From NCBI GenBank assembly GCA_013696945.1, contig JACCXQ010000340.1, positions 1-7,914 of the forward strand: 7,914 nt of DNA. The letters run 5' to 3'. The stretch is from Chloroflexota bacterium. Its GTDB lineage: Bacteria > Chloroflexota > Limnocylindria > Limnocylindrales > CSP1-4. How positions within the stretch are numbered: position 1 is the first letter of the stretch; the number at the start of each line of letters is the position of its first letter. This document shows, piece by piece, positions 1 to 6,956 of this stretch. Made by a program: the position numbers and the translations under genes. The notes below the pieces were generated by a model, which searched no databases, was not told where the DNA came from, and saw only the letters and a list, made by a program, of their open reading frames with translations.

Positions 1-1433
1 CGACTGAGCACGATCCCGCCGATCCCGACGGCGAGGCTGATCCCGAACGCTGCGGCGATCCCCAGCGCGGTCGAGGTACCACTCATCGCCGCGGAGGCGA
101 TGACGGCCCCGCCGACGCCGGTGCCCAACGACGTGCCCAGGACATCGCTGAGCTGGAGTGAGGAGGTCGCGGCGCCCTGCTGTCCGGCCGGCGCGTCGCG
201 CAGCACCAGCAGCGACAACGTCGAGTAGGCGAGGCCCATCCCCAGGCCCACCACCCCCCACGTTGCCACGCTCACCAGGACGGGCACGCCCGGGAGCAGG
301 ATGACCGCCGTCGTCCCGACGCCGACCGCCACGACGGCGAACCCGAGCCCCACCAGCCGCCGCCCGCCCCATGAGCTGAAGCGGTGCGCCTGGATCCAGG
401 CACCAGCTGTCCATGAGAGCGTCGCCGCGGTGAGGGCGAGGCCAGCTTCGGTCGCCGTCGTGCCGCGAACCTCGACAAGGGCGAGCGGCAGGTAGGCCTC
501 CGCCCCGAAGAAAGCGAACGTGAGCACGCCGCGAGCAAGGACCGTCGCTGGCAGGCCTCGCGCCGCCGTGAGGGTCCCCGCAGGCAGCAGCCGGCGCAGC
601 GCAGGCAGGCCGATCACGAGCCCTCCGACGGCCATGGGGATGGCGAAGGGTGCCGTCGGTGCCGTCGATGCGGCCAGCAGTAGCGCAGCACCCGCTGTCA
701 CCAGGATGGCGGCACCCAGGCGCCTCGCCTCCGCCCTCCGCCCAGCGGGCATCCCGTCCGTTCGGTCGGCGTCGTCCCGTGATCGGAGCGCGCGAAGGGT
801 GAACCCACCGAAGAGCAGGATGAAAGGCAGGAGGCCCAGGAACACGAGCCGCCACGTCAGGTGGTCGCCGATCCAGCCCGCCAGGGCCGGTCCGAGGAGA
901 CCGGGCACCACCCACGCGGTCGAGAGGATGGCGAACATCTGCGGCCGCGTCCGCTCCTCGTATCGGCGGCTGATGGTCACGTACGCGACGGCCGGGATCG
1001 CCCCTGCGCCCACCCCCTGCACGATCCGACCCAGCACGAGGATCGGCATCGACGCCGCGACGCCGGCGATCAGGACACCGACGGCGAAGAGAAGGAGCCC
1101 GACCAATAGCGGTCGGACGACCCCGACCCGGTCGATAGCCCCACCCGCGGCCACGATCCCCACGAGGTTGCCAAGGAAGAAGCCGCTGAACGCCCAGCCG
1201 TAGAGCGCGACGTCGCCGAGCTCGCGAGCCACGAGCGGCATCACCGCGGCCACCGCCAGTGCTTCGAACGCGACGAGCGTGACCGTCGCGACGAGGCCGA
1301 TCGTGAGCCCGCGCCGTGTGGGGCCCCAGACGCTCTCTCCCTCGCGCGCGCGTGCGCGGGCGCCCTCCCGGGGGTCCCTTTCCGCCTCGGGGTCCCTTTC
1401 CACCTCGCGGTCCCTTTCCGCCTCGTCCCTCAC
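1..1433 (-). CDS. MFS efflux transporter, C-terminus cut by window edge
   Basis: Predicted inner-membrane proton-coupled transporter of the major facilitator superfamily, drug-antiporter type. The substrate cannot be told from sequence. The frame is open for 477 codons to the left edge. After a charged tail (residues 1-40) comes TM1 (RGLTIGLVATVTLVAFEALA). A motif-A-like loop follows (GGAIDRVGVVR, about 97-107), then GRIVQGVGAGAIPAV (135-149), which resembles the motif-B region. PGLLGPALAGW (about 177-187) resembles antiporter motif C. A polar loop near 217-236 separates the two halves, and about five more hydrophobic segments follow. An in-frame TGA lies about 70 bases upstream of the chosen GTG at 1433. 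A second GTG at 1403 has a better purine-rich stretch (AAAGGGA) about 8 bases upstream and may be the true start. Later starts would remove TM1. HD-GYP lies upstream on the same strand, 202 bp away. The family call is firm; the start is uncertain. Confidence 0.9.
   Translation of the reverse strand, partial: MRDEAERDREVERDPEAERDPREGARARAREGESVWGPTRRGLTIGLVATVTLVAFEALAVAAVMPLVARELGDVALYGWAFSGFFLGNLVGIVAAGGAIDRVGVVRPLLVGLLLFAVGVLIAGVAASMPILVLGRIVQGVGAGAIPAVAYVTISRRYEERTRPQMFAILSTAWVVPGLLGPALAGWIGDHLTWRLVFLGLLPFILLFGGFTLRALRSRDDADRTDGMPAGRRAEARRLGAAILVTAGAALLLAASTAPTAPFAIPMAVGGLVIGLPALRRLLPAGTLTAARGLPATVLARGVLTFAFFGAEAYLPLALVEVRGTTATEAGLALTAATLSWTAGAWIQAHRFSSWGGRRLVGLGFAVVAVGVGTTAVILLPGVPVLVSVATWGVVGLGMGLAYSTLSLLVLRDAPAGQQGAATSSLQLSDVLGTSLGTGVGGAVIASAAMSGTSTALGIAAAFGISLAVGIGGIVLS
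1373..1426 (-). repeat. Three tandem 18-bp repeats in the N-terminal tail of the MFS gene
   Basis: Three adjacent 18-bp units on the plus strand, each GGTCCCTTTCC(G/A)CCTCG plus one variable base, at 1373-1390, 1391-1408 and 1409-1426. They differ at one internal position and at the last base. Read on the minus strand they encode repeating RD-x-E-x-E hexapeptides ahead of the first membrane helix. The unit is a multiple of three, so copy-number change would alter tail length but not frame. The purine-rich coding strand also looks like repeated Shine-Dalgarno-like sequence, so part of it may lie in the leader if translation starts at the GTG at 1403. Confidence 0.9.
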
Positions 1434-1547
1434 TTGGTGCAGGTCACGCGCGGGGTGCCGCGTCCTCGTGATCGTCAGCCCGCTGGCGCAGTCGCCGATC
1501 CCTCACCGGTCGACGCTCGGCACTGTTGCCCGCGCGCTTCTCCTGAT

Positions 1548-1584
1548 CACAAAGGCCGCAGCCCTTGTGCTTCTGACCCTTGTG
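1548..1584. repeat. CACAAGGG-type repeat cluster upstream of the MFS gene
   Basis: CCCTTGTG occurs at 1562-1569 and again at 1577-1584, 15 bp apart. CACAAAGG at 1548-1555 is an inverted copy with one mismatch, separated from the first by six bases. The cluster lies 115-150 bp upstream of the MFS start, where a regulator could bind, or it could form an imperfect 8-bp hairpin. No T-run follows on either strand, so it is a poor intrinsic terminator. The role is inferred only. Confidence 0.4.
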
Positions 1585-1635
1585 CGACTTCTCATGTATT
1601 CCGCGAATGGTAGCGAGCGCTAGCGCGCCGCCGTG

Positions 1636-3000
1636 CTACGCGGTCGGCTGGGTGTTGCTGGTGGAAAGGCTTCCCCTGGCGCGGAGGGCGGCTACCTGGC
1701 CGAGCGCCGGGATCACCCGCTCGGGGCGGTCGCGCTCCGGGCCCCGGGCACCCGTCGCCCATCCTGTCCGGGCGAAGGCATCGACCACCCGCGGGTCGAA
1801 CTGGATGCCCGAGTACTTCCGTAGCTCGCCCATCGCCTGCTCACGCGTCAGCGGCACCGGCCGATAAGGTCTGGAGGCGGTCATGGCCTCGAAGGCGTCG
1901 GCCACGTGGAGGATGCGCGCCAAGAAGGGGATGCCCTCGCCGATGAGCCGGTCCGGATAACCGGAGCCGTTGAACCACTCGTGGTGATGCCGGATGAGCG
2001 GCAGCTCCGGCGCCAGCTTCTTGACGCCCTTCAGGATCTCCTCGCCCTTCACCGGGTGCTCGTTCATGAGCATCCGCTCCTCGCGATCGAGCCGGCCGGG
2101 CTTCAGGAGCACCGCGTCACGAACCCCGATCTTGCCGATGTCGTGCAGCAGGCCGCCCCACTCGAGCTGCTCCAGCCCCGACTCGCTGACGCCCATCTCC
2201 TTCCCGATGTCCACAGCGATCGACGACACGTGCTCCGAGTGCTTCTTGGTCGAGGGATCGCGCGCGTCGATGGCGCTCGCCAGCGCCCGCACCGTCTGGG
2301 TGAACATGTCCCTGATCTCGACCACGCTCGCGTACGCCGCCCGAGTGGTGTACAGCGGAAGCGCAAAGATGACTGCAACGAGAGGCCCGACCGTGACGTA
2401 TGCATCGGCCATCAGCCAAGCCAACGGCGCAAGGCCCAAGAGTGCGACGCCGAAGGACTTGGCATCGGCCACCAACAGACCCGGAAGCGGCCGCCCGTCG
2501 CGAAGGGCGATCGCGAGTGCAGTGAGTGCCTCGTTCAGGACGAAATAGGTTCCGCCCGCAGCCACTACGCCTAGGAGGGCTCCACTCGAGGCTGGTACAA
2601 AGGTCGTCCCCGCGAGCGACTGAAAAACGGCTGCAGCCATGATTGCGGGAATGACAGTGACCGCGTGGTTGTAGAGAGTTCCGTACCATGGCACGCGGCC
2701 ACGTATCTCCCGGAGCTCCGTGGAGCCTAGCAGTGCCACGATACCCGCGGCGGCGGGTCCGCCGAGCGCAGCTGCGGCCAGGAGCGGGGCCGAAAGCACG
2801 CTCACGATGGCGCCTCGCGGCGTGTGAACGGGGAAGGCCGATGCAGCCGCACACACAACTACCCAGTAGGCGATGCCTGGAAAGGACTGATCTGGGCCAT
2901 TGAGGGTCGCGCCGATTGGAGACGCAAGCCAGGACGCGACCAACATCAGCACCGCGGTCGCGATTACGACGCTCAGCAGTAGTTTCAGTCGGGTGGGCAC
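1636..3000 (-). CDS. Membrane-anchored HD-GYP phosphodiesterase (predicted c-di-GMP hydrolase)
   Basis: 454 residues. HD-GYP domains hydrolyse cyclic di-GMP to pGpG or GMP. Residues about 7-220 form a run of roughly seven hydrophobic segments, a probable membrane sensor domain, including the motif GTLYNHA (107-113). I cannot assign it to a named sensor family. Residues about 225-415 are the HD-GYP domain: H254, the HD pair H286-D287 in HDIGKIG, H315 in NEHP, HHHE at 338-341, GSGYP at 345-349, and D368 in HVADAF. The usual metal-ligand and signature positions are therefore present and activity is expected. A short charged tail follows to residue 454. The start is GTG at 3000; no ATG, GTG or TTG lies between it and the upstream in-frame TAA. 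A weak GGAG sits 12 bases before it. The leader carries a strong hairpin at 3037-3067. The 5' half is less GC-rich than the 3' half. Confidence 0.93.
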   Translation of the reverse strand: MPTRLKLLLSVVIATAVLMLVASWLASPIGATLNGPDQSFPGIAYWVVVCAAASAFPVHTPRGAIVSVLSAPLLAAAALGGPAAAGIVALLGSTELREIRGRVPWYGTLYNHAVTVIPAIMAAAVFQSLAGTTFVPASSGALLGVVAAGGTYFVLNEALTALAIALRDGRPLPGLLVADAKSFGVALLGLAPLAWLMADAYVTVGPLVAVIFALPLYTTRAAYASVVEIRDMFTQTVRALASAIDARDPSTKKHSEHVSSIAVDIGKEMGVSESGLEQLEWGGLLHDIGKIGVRDAVLLKPGRLDREERMLMNEHPVKGEEILKGVKKLAPELPLIRHHHEWFNGSGYPDRLIGEGIPFLARILHVADAFEAMTASRPYRPVPLTREQAMGELRKYSGIQFDPRVVDAFARTGWATGARGPERDRPERVIPALGQVAALRARGSLSTSNTQPTA

Positions 3001-3036
3001 GAGTACCGCGGGCTCCGAGTGCGACGGCAGAAACGA

Positions 3037-3067
3037 AGTATGGAGGCGCGAAACGCGCCTCCATACT
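3037..3067 (-). terminator. Perfect 14-bp hairpin in the HD-GYP leader, terminator- or attenuator-like
   Basis: The arms AGTATGGAGGCGCG (plus strand 3037-3050) and CGCGCCTCCATACT (3054-3067) pair perfectly around a 3-base AAA loop. On the minus strand the stem is followed by TCGTTTCT, a broken T-rich stretch; on the plus strand nothing T-rich follows. It therefore best fits a minus-strand intrinsic terminator. It ends only 36 bases before the HD-GYP GTG, which leaves little room for a full promoter in between. It may act as a read-through or attenuation structure, or as a DNA-level operator. The structure is certain; the function is inferred. Confidence 0.55.
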
Positions 3068-3073
3068 GGAACC

Positions 3074-3083
3074 TTGGTACCAA
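3074..3083. promoter_or_regulatory. Perfect palindrome TTGGTACCAA upstream of the hairpin
   Basis: A 10-bp perfect palindrome 6 bp from the long hairpin, on the promoter side of the HD-GYP gene. A minus-strand TAATTT next to it is a weak -10-like hexamer, but no convincing -35 was found. It could be an operator. Palindromes this short also occur by chance. Confidence 0.2.
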
Positions 3084-3099
3084 ATTAGACCGGGACTCG

Positions 3100-3189
3100 C
3101 TAGAGGCCTCGAACTCCAGCGCCCCCGCCAAATGCCACAGCCGCGAGCAGTCCTAGAACGAGAGCGAGGCGTGCTAGCCGCGACTGCAT
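3100..3189 (-). CDS. Candidate 29-residue small membrane peptide
   Basis: An ATG at 3189 opens a 29-codon frame ending in TAG at 3100. The peptide begins MQSRLARLALVLGLLAAVAF and continues with a glycine-rich GGGAGVRGL tail. That is a basic N-terminus, one hydrophobic stretch long enough to span or enter a membrane, and a short tail, the shape of a small single-span membrane peptide or bare signal sequence. GGTGA lies about 5 bases before the ATG. Just upstream, a six-codon frame (ATG at 3210) has a strong GGAGG and ends in TGA 7 bases before this ATG, which could couple translation. The terminator-like hairpin at 3037-3067 follows the stop by about 30 bases, a sensible transcript end. I recognise no family, and a 29-codon frame can arise by chance. 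Confidence 0.33.
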   Translation of the reverse strand: MQSRLARLALVLGLLAAVAFGGGAGVRGL

Positions 3190-3266
3190 ACCGTCACCAG
3201 GGCTTCGTGCTCATGTTCGCCTCCACGCGCGCCTCTCCATGCGTGGGCTCTCGTGCGCAGCACAAG

Positions 3267-3294
3267 AACCGACCTGACTAACCGTCGGTCGGTT
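3267..3294. promoter_or_regulatory. Operator-like inverted repeat AACCGACC-N12-GGTCGGTT
   Basis: Perfect 8-bp arms at 3267-3274 and 3287-3294 with a 12-bp spacer. A further partial half-site, AACCG, lies at 3280-3284 in the spacer. Size and symmetry suit a dimeric helix-turn-helix repressor of TetR style, but no such gene is visible in the window. It lies upstream of the candidate small ORF and HD-GYP on the minus strand, where a promoter would be expected. Binding is inferred. Confidence 0.4.
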
Positions 3295-3454
3295 GCACTA
3301 GCCGCTCGGCCCTGCCCTAAGTGCCCAGTTCAGGCAGGGTCTCTACGCGTCCGAGATCTTCACACCGCCTACCAGTACGGAAGTACTGCTAAGCCGTTGG
3401 GACTGTAGAGGCGAGTGGCGAGCTCCCTCAATACGTCGGGTGGCTTACCTGCGG

Positions 3455-6400
3455 CTAGTGTCCTGTGGGCAGCCCGGCACCGAGGACCGCGGCTAGTGAC
3501 GGCGGCTCTGCGCCGATGTCTGATCCGTACGCTCGAGCGAAGTGGTCGTACTGTCGCATCGCTGCAGCAGGTGTGCCGATTGCGCCGTAAAGCCAAATCA
3601 GCTGCATCTCGATATCCAGTGAGGACGGGTCCACCGTCAGAGCTTGCTGACATTCCCTAAGCGCACCTTCAAGGTTTCCGGCGGCCACGAGATGGCGAGT
3701 GAGCGCTTGGACGACTGCCAGGTATGTCGCGTGAAGCTGATCCCGCCACGCCAGTGACCACTCTTCATACTCGAACTCGGGGGCGAATCTCCCGTGATAG
3801 GCGCGGACTGCCGCAGCCATCCGTGCGGCGTCGGCCTCTCCGGTGAGTGCTCCTATAGACGCGTCAGCGAAGGTTGCGCTGTCCGTGGTTACCAACGCAG
3901 GATCGAGCCAAACGATTTCGGACTCGTATGAGACGTAGTTGGCGGATCCATGTTCGTCGTACCAAGGATCTATGTCTCGTCTCAGAAAGTACAGCGTCTG
4001 GTTTAGGCTGTTTGCAGCTGCATCTGGCTCAGCGTCCGGCCATAGGTCATCCAGCACCTGTTCCCTCGTTGCCGTATGTTGCGGGCGAGTGACTAAGTAC
4101 ATCAGTAGAGCAGCGGACTTGCGGCGCGTCTCTGAAAGCGTGATCATGCGACCATCCGTTTCATATTCGACGCGGCCCAGATCGTGGACTAGGAGCGAAG
4201 GACTCACACGAGACAGAAGGGTGCGCGCAAGCCGTCGACCCTTGAGACGTTTCCGCTGAGTACGGTCGAACGCCACCAACCGCGGTATGTCTTCTCTTGT
4301 CCCGTGCTCGGCGAGCAAGCGAGCGGCCGCGAACGAAGTCGGCGGATGGGACGACGTCAGGGCTCGACGCAACGCCGGCAGCCATCGGTGGGGCCAAGCG
4401 CGGACGGACTCGGTGAGTTCCCCCGGTGGCTCATCAAATAGATAGAGTCCTATCGCGATGGCGTCCGCCGTCTCGAGGAGGGTCAGGGCGCCCAGACCAG
4501 CTCCAACCGTCAGTGCCCTTCGAAGAGCCGGGCCATCCTCGGAGGCGACGGCGTGAACGATACGAAGTCGCACTTCGAACCGACGGGCACCCTGGCGCTC
4601 CGCGACCCGGATTCCCCGCTCCGCAAGTTCGCGCGCCTCGGCCTCGCCAGCGAGCAGAGCGACTAGAGAGATGCGAGCGAGCCAAGTCGAGAGGTAGCCG
4701 ACTTCGGCGGCATTGGGAGTCGCTGTAGCCGCCAGCGCCTGGGCGGCCGCGTAGCGGCCCGTGGCGACCTCGAGGAGAAGCTCCGCCCAGACAACCGCGG
4801 TGCCCGCGGTTAGGTCAGTCCGTCCCTCGGCAGTTCGGCGGCGTGCCTCAGCGATGAGCTCAGTCGCGGGGTCGATGTCTCCGCAGACCGCGAGGGTCGC
4901 GCCTACCTCAGCGAATGCGTCCGCGTCGCCCTCGGCCCGCAAGTCAAGCGGCGGTGCGACTTCTTGCCGTACCCCATCAGGCACGCCCAGTTCCCGTTGA
5001 ACAGTGAACAACATGGCGCGGGTTGACTGAGCCTCGAAGTGTTGAGCACCGGTGGATTGGAACTCCAGCAGGGCGTTCTCCGCGAGCTGGACCACGAGCC
5101 GATAGTCGCCTTGCACCAGCGCAGTAACAGCGGCGTTGTGATAGCTGACCCCCGCGTAATAGTGGTGTCCCGCTCGAACTTGAGCTTGTGCCAGATTTGT
5201 GATTAGCAGAAGCGCATCCCGCAAAGTGGCGCCTTCGTGGCTCGCCAGCATTGCCCGGTAGGCTCTGGCGATGCTCCGTGCCGAGGTCGGCGTCGACGGA
5301 TCGTTCAAGAGCTCGTTCAGGTGGAGCCTCAGGTCATTGAAATCGCCGGCCCGATAGCACGCATAGGCCTGGATTTGCCTGATGAGTGCCCTCGTCTCTG
5401 GTGGTTGAGCTGACGAGTCGACCGTGGCCAGCAGATCAAGGGCAGCACGAGGGTTTACCTCCGCTCTGGCCCGTGCTTCGAGGGCCATAACGGCTGGCGG
5501 GATTTCGACGTTCTTGATGCTCGGGAGCATCTCCGTGGCGGCACCCCACGATCCACTGCCGAGCGCTTCCGAGGCGGCATCGGCGAGGGTGCGCATCGCG
5601 TCCTTGTGGTCGCCGGCCTGGATGTAGTGGTGGCACGCGGTCAGCCAGTCATCCGTTTCGGCGACATGAGCTACGCGGCGGTGCATCTCGGCACGCTCGT
5701 CGCTGGTCGTTTGCTCGTCGAGGCGGCCGAGCAGGAAGTCGCGGAGAAGCGGATGGAACCGGCGACTGACGCTCGTGAGCGAGCTGCGACCGAGGAGCCC
5801 GAGATCCTCAGCCTCCATCAGGAGCCTTACGACCTCAGCCGACTCGGCAGCGCCGGAGGCCCCAAGGATCGCAGCGGCGTAACGCGGGTCGACCCGCTGG
5901 AGCAACGCGGTCCGGGTAACGAAGCGCTGCATATCGGGGTCAAGATGGCCGACGACCTCCTCTGCCAGGAAGTCGTAAAGCGACCCTTTGGCTCCCGACA
6001 TCACGCGGATGAACGACCTGACCTCGGCCGGCGGGCGCGAACGGATCGACGAGTACAGCAACTGGAGGCTCGCGCCCCAGCCTTCGGTCCGCGCGTCGAC
6101 CTGGCGGAGGAGGTCTGGTTCGAGTGGGTGACCATAGGTGGACGCGAACAGCTCTTCGGTCTCCGCGGGGGAGAAGCGCAGGTCGTCGGTCGTCAGTTGC
6201 GCGAGCTCACCCTTGGCCGCCAGCCGGCCGAGCTGAAGATCCGGTCGTCGGCGCGAGGAGATCAGGAACGTGAGAGACGTTGGTGCTCGCTCGAGCAGGC
6301 GTCCGAGCATCTCCGCCACGTCGGTGCTCTCGTCGACGACGTGGAAGTCATCGAGGATGAGCATCGTCGGCGCCTCTCCCAGGGCTCCGAGCTCGGAGAT

Positions 6401-6925
6401 CAGGGAGCCCAAGACGATGTCGCGTGACGGGTTCATCACCGCCATATCGCGCAGCAGGCTCGCTGTGGAGGGCGCGAACCCGGGTACCACCTCTCGACAC
6501 GCGGCGATGAAGTAGTTGATGAACGTCACCCAGTCGCCGTCGCTCGACTCCAGTTTGTACCAGAGGCACCGGACGACATCGCGACGCGCGAAGTCGGCGA
6601 GCAGCGTGGTCTTGCCGTATCCCGCCTCGGCGATGATCAGCTTGAGGCGGTCGTCCGCGTGGTCAGCCAGCCAGCCGAGCAGCCGCTCGCGCGACAGCGT
6701 CTGGTCGCGGACCGGAGACGCCTCGACCTTGCTGCGGATGATCGAGGCGAGCAGCGGATCGCGTTCTCGACCGCGCGTGGACGAGCGCCGACGGACCGGC
6801 GGTGTCCGAGCGACCGGCGACGCCTCCGGCACGCTCCGCGGCTCGGTCACCGGTTCAGCATCCACGGCAGCGGCGGGCGGCACGGCGCGGTGCGGCATGC
6901 GCGCATCTTCGGATGAGCGGCTCAC
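3455..6925 (-). CDS. STAND ATPase regulator with C-terminal SARP-type (wHTH + BTAD) output
   Basis: 1156 residues, predicted cytoplasmic ATP-dependent transcription regulator. Residues 1-60 are a low-complexity, proline- and arginine-rich tail. The MalT-like STAND ATPase (about 65-400) has Walker A AEAGYGKTT (99-107), Walker B MLILDDFH (188-195), and the family-typical RRFHPLLRDFL (388-398). Residues about 420-900 are helical, TPR-like repeats that probably sense a ligand or partner. Residues about 911-1005 form an OmpR-type winged helix (LGRVEYETDGRMITL to NSLNQTLYFLRRDI). Residues about 1011-1145 form a BTAD bacterial activation domain. MalT proteins usually end in a LuxR-type HTH, and AfsR-type SARPs carry the DNA-binding part at the N-terminus, so this is a hybrid order. 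The start is GTG at 6925 with no clear SD; ATG at 6898 (residue 10) is an alternative. It lies 31 bp after dodecin, a likely operon. The 3' part is less GC-rich than the 5' part. The target and signal are unknown. Confidence 0.92.
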   Translation of the reverse strand: MSRSSEDARMPHRAVPPAAAVDAEPVTEPRSVPEASPVARTPPVRRRSSTRGRERDPLLASIIRSKVEASPVRDQTLSRERLLGWLADHADDRLKLIIAEAGYGKTTLLADFARRDVVRCLWYKLESSDGDWVTFINYFIAACREVVPGFAPSTASLLRDMAVMNPSRDIVLGSLISELGALGEAPTMLILDDFHVVDESTDVAEMLGRLLERAPTSLTFLISSRRRPDLQLGRLAAKGELAQLTTDDLRFSPAETEELFASTYGHPLEPDLLRQVDARTEGWGASLQLLYSSIRSRPPAEVRSFIRVMSGAKGSLYDFLAEEVVGHLDPDMQRFVTRTALLQRVDPRYAAAILGASGAAESAEVVRLLMEAEDLGLLGRSSLTSVSRRFHPLLRDFLLGRLDEQTTSDERAEMHRRVAHVAETDDWLTACHHYIQAGDHKDAMRTLADAASEALGSGSWGAATEMLPSIKNVEIPPAVMALEARARAEVNPRAALDLLATVDSSAQPPETRALIRQIQAYACYRAGDFNDLRLHLNELLNDPSTPTSARSIARAYRAMLASHEGATLRDALLLITNLAQAQVRAGHHYYAGVSYHNAAVTALVQGDYRLVVQLAENALLEFQSTGAQHFEAQSTRAMLFTVQRELGVPDGVRQEVAPPLDLRAEGDADAFAEVGATLAVCGDIDPATELIAEARRRTAEGRTDLTAGTAVVWAELLLEVATGRYAAAQALAATATPNAAEVGYLSTWLARISLVALLAGEAEARELAERGIRVAERQGARRFEVRLRIVHAVASEDGPALRRALTVGAGLGALTLLETADAIAIGLYLFDEPPGELTESVRAWPHRWLPALRRALTSSHPPTSFAAARLLAEHGTREDIPRLVAFDRTQRKRLKGRRLARTLLSRVSPSLLVHDLGRVEYETDGRMITLSETRRKSAALLMYLVTRPQHTATREQVLDDLWPDAEPDAAANSLNQTLYFLRRDIDPWYDEHGSANYVSYESEIVWLDPALVTTDSATFADASIGALTGEADAARMAAAVRAYHGRFAPEFEYEEWSLAWRDQLHATYLAVVQALTRHLVAAGNLEGALRECQQALTVDPSSLDIEMQLIWLYGAIGTPAAAMRQYDHFARAYGSDIGAEPPSLAAVLGAGLPTGH

Positions 6926-6956
6926 CGGTGGCTTACCGCGACTGTGGAGATCTCGC

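Larger units (their letters stand above)
3001..3454. other. 454-bp intergenic region rich in inverted repeats
   Basis: No large gene is supported on either strand. The stretch holds the 14-bp hairpin at 3037-3067, a 10-bp palindrome at 3074-3083, a candidate small ORF at 3100-3189, an 8-bp inverted repeat at 3267-3294, a 7-bp inverted repeat (CCCTGCC at 3310-3316, GGCAGGG at 3333-3339) and a 6-bp hairpin (CAGTAC at 3373-3378, GTACTG at 3383-3388). The last two lie just past the stop of the large regulator gene at 3455 but lack T-runs. No c-di-GMP riboswitch (GEMM) core was recognised ahead of the HD-GYP gene. Confidence 0.7.

Noticed and set aside
520..1203. Long plus-strand open frame (227 codons) over the MFS gene
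   Set aside because: Arg-, Pro- and Ser-rich shadow translation typical of GC-rich antisense frames; the minus strand gives a clear membrane transporter with family motifs.
1503..1595. 30-codon minus-strand frame in the HD-GYP to MFS gap
   Set aside because: Peptide is Arg- and Ser-rich with no hydrophobic segment, and no good ribosome-binding site precedes the ATG; likely chance.
1611..1626. Overlapping palindromes TAGCGAGCGCTA and GCGCTAGCGC after the HD-GYP stop
   Set aside because: Short self-complementary sequence common in GC-rich DNA, with no T-run on either strand, so a terminator is not supported.
2117..3064. 315-codon minus-strand frame starting with ATG inside the hairpin
   Set aside because: Overlaps HD-GYP in another frame, is Arg-rich with no domain, and the HD-GYP frame carries all the catalytic motifs.
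3310..3339. 7-bp inverted repeat as terminator of the large regulator gene
   Set aside because: 16-base loop, no T-run on the minus strand, and 115 bp past the stop; too weak to call.
3067..3454. c-di-GMP riboswitch upstream of the HD-GYP gene
   Set aside because: Looked for the conserved GEMM-I core segments on the minus strand and found none; a covariance-model search (Infernal with Rfam GEMM models) would settle it.
5606..6427. 273-codon plus-strand frame opposite the regulator ATPase domain
   Set aside because: Antisense shadow of the STAND domain; no recognisable fold, and composition follows the complementary codons.
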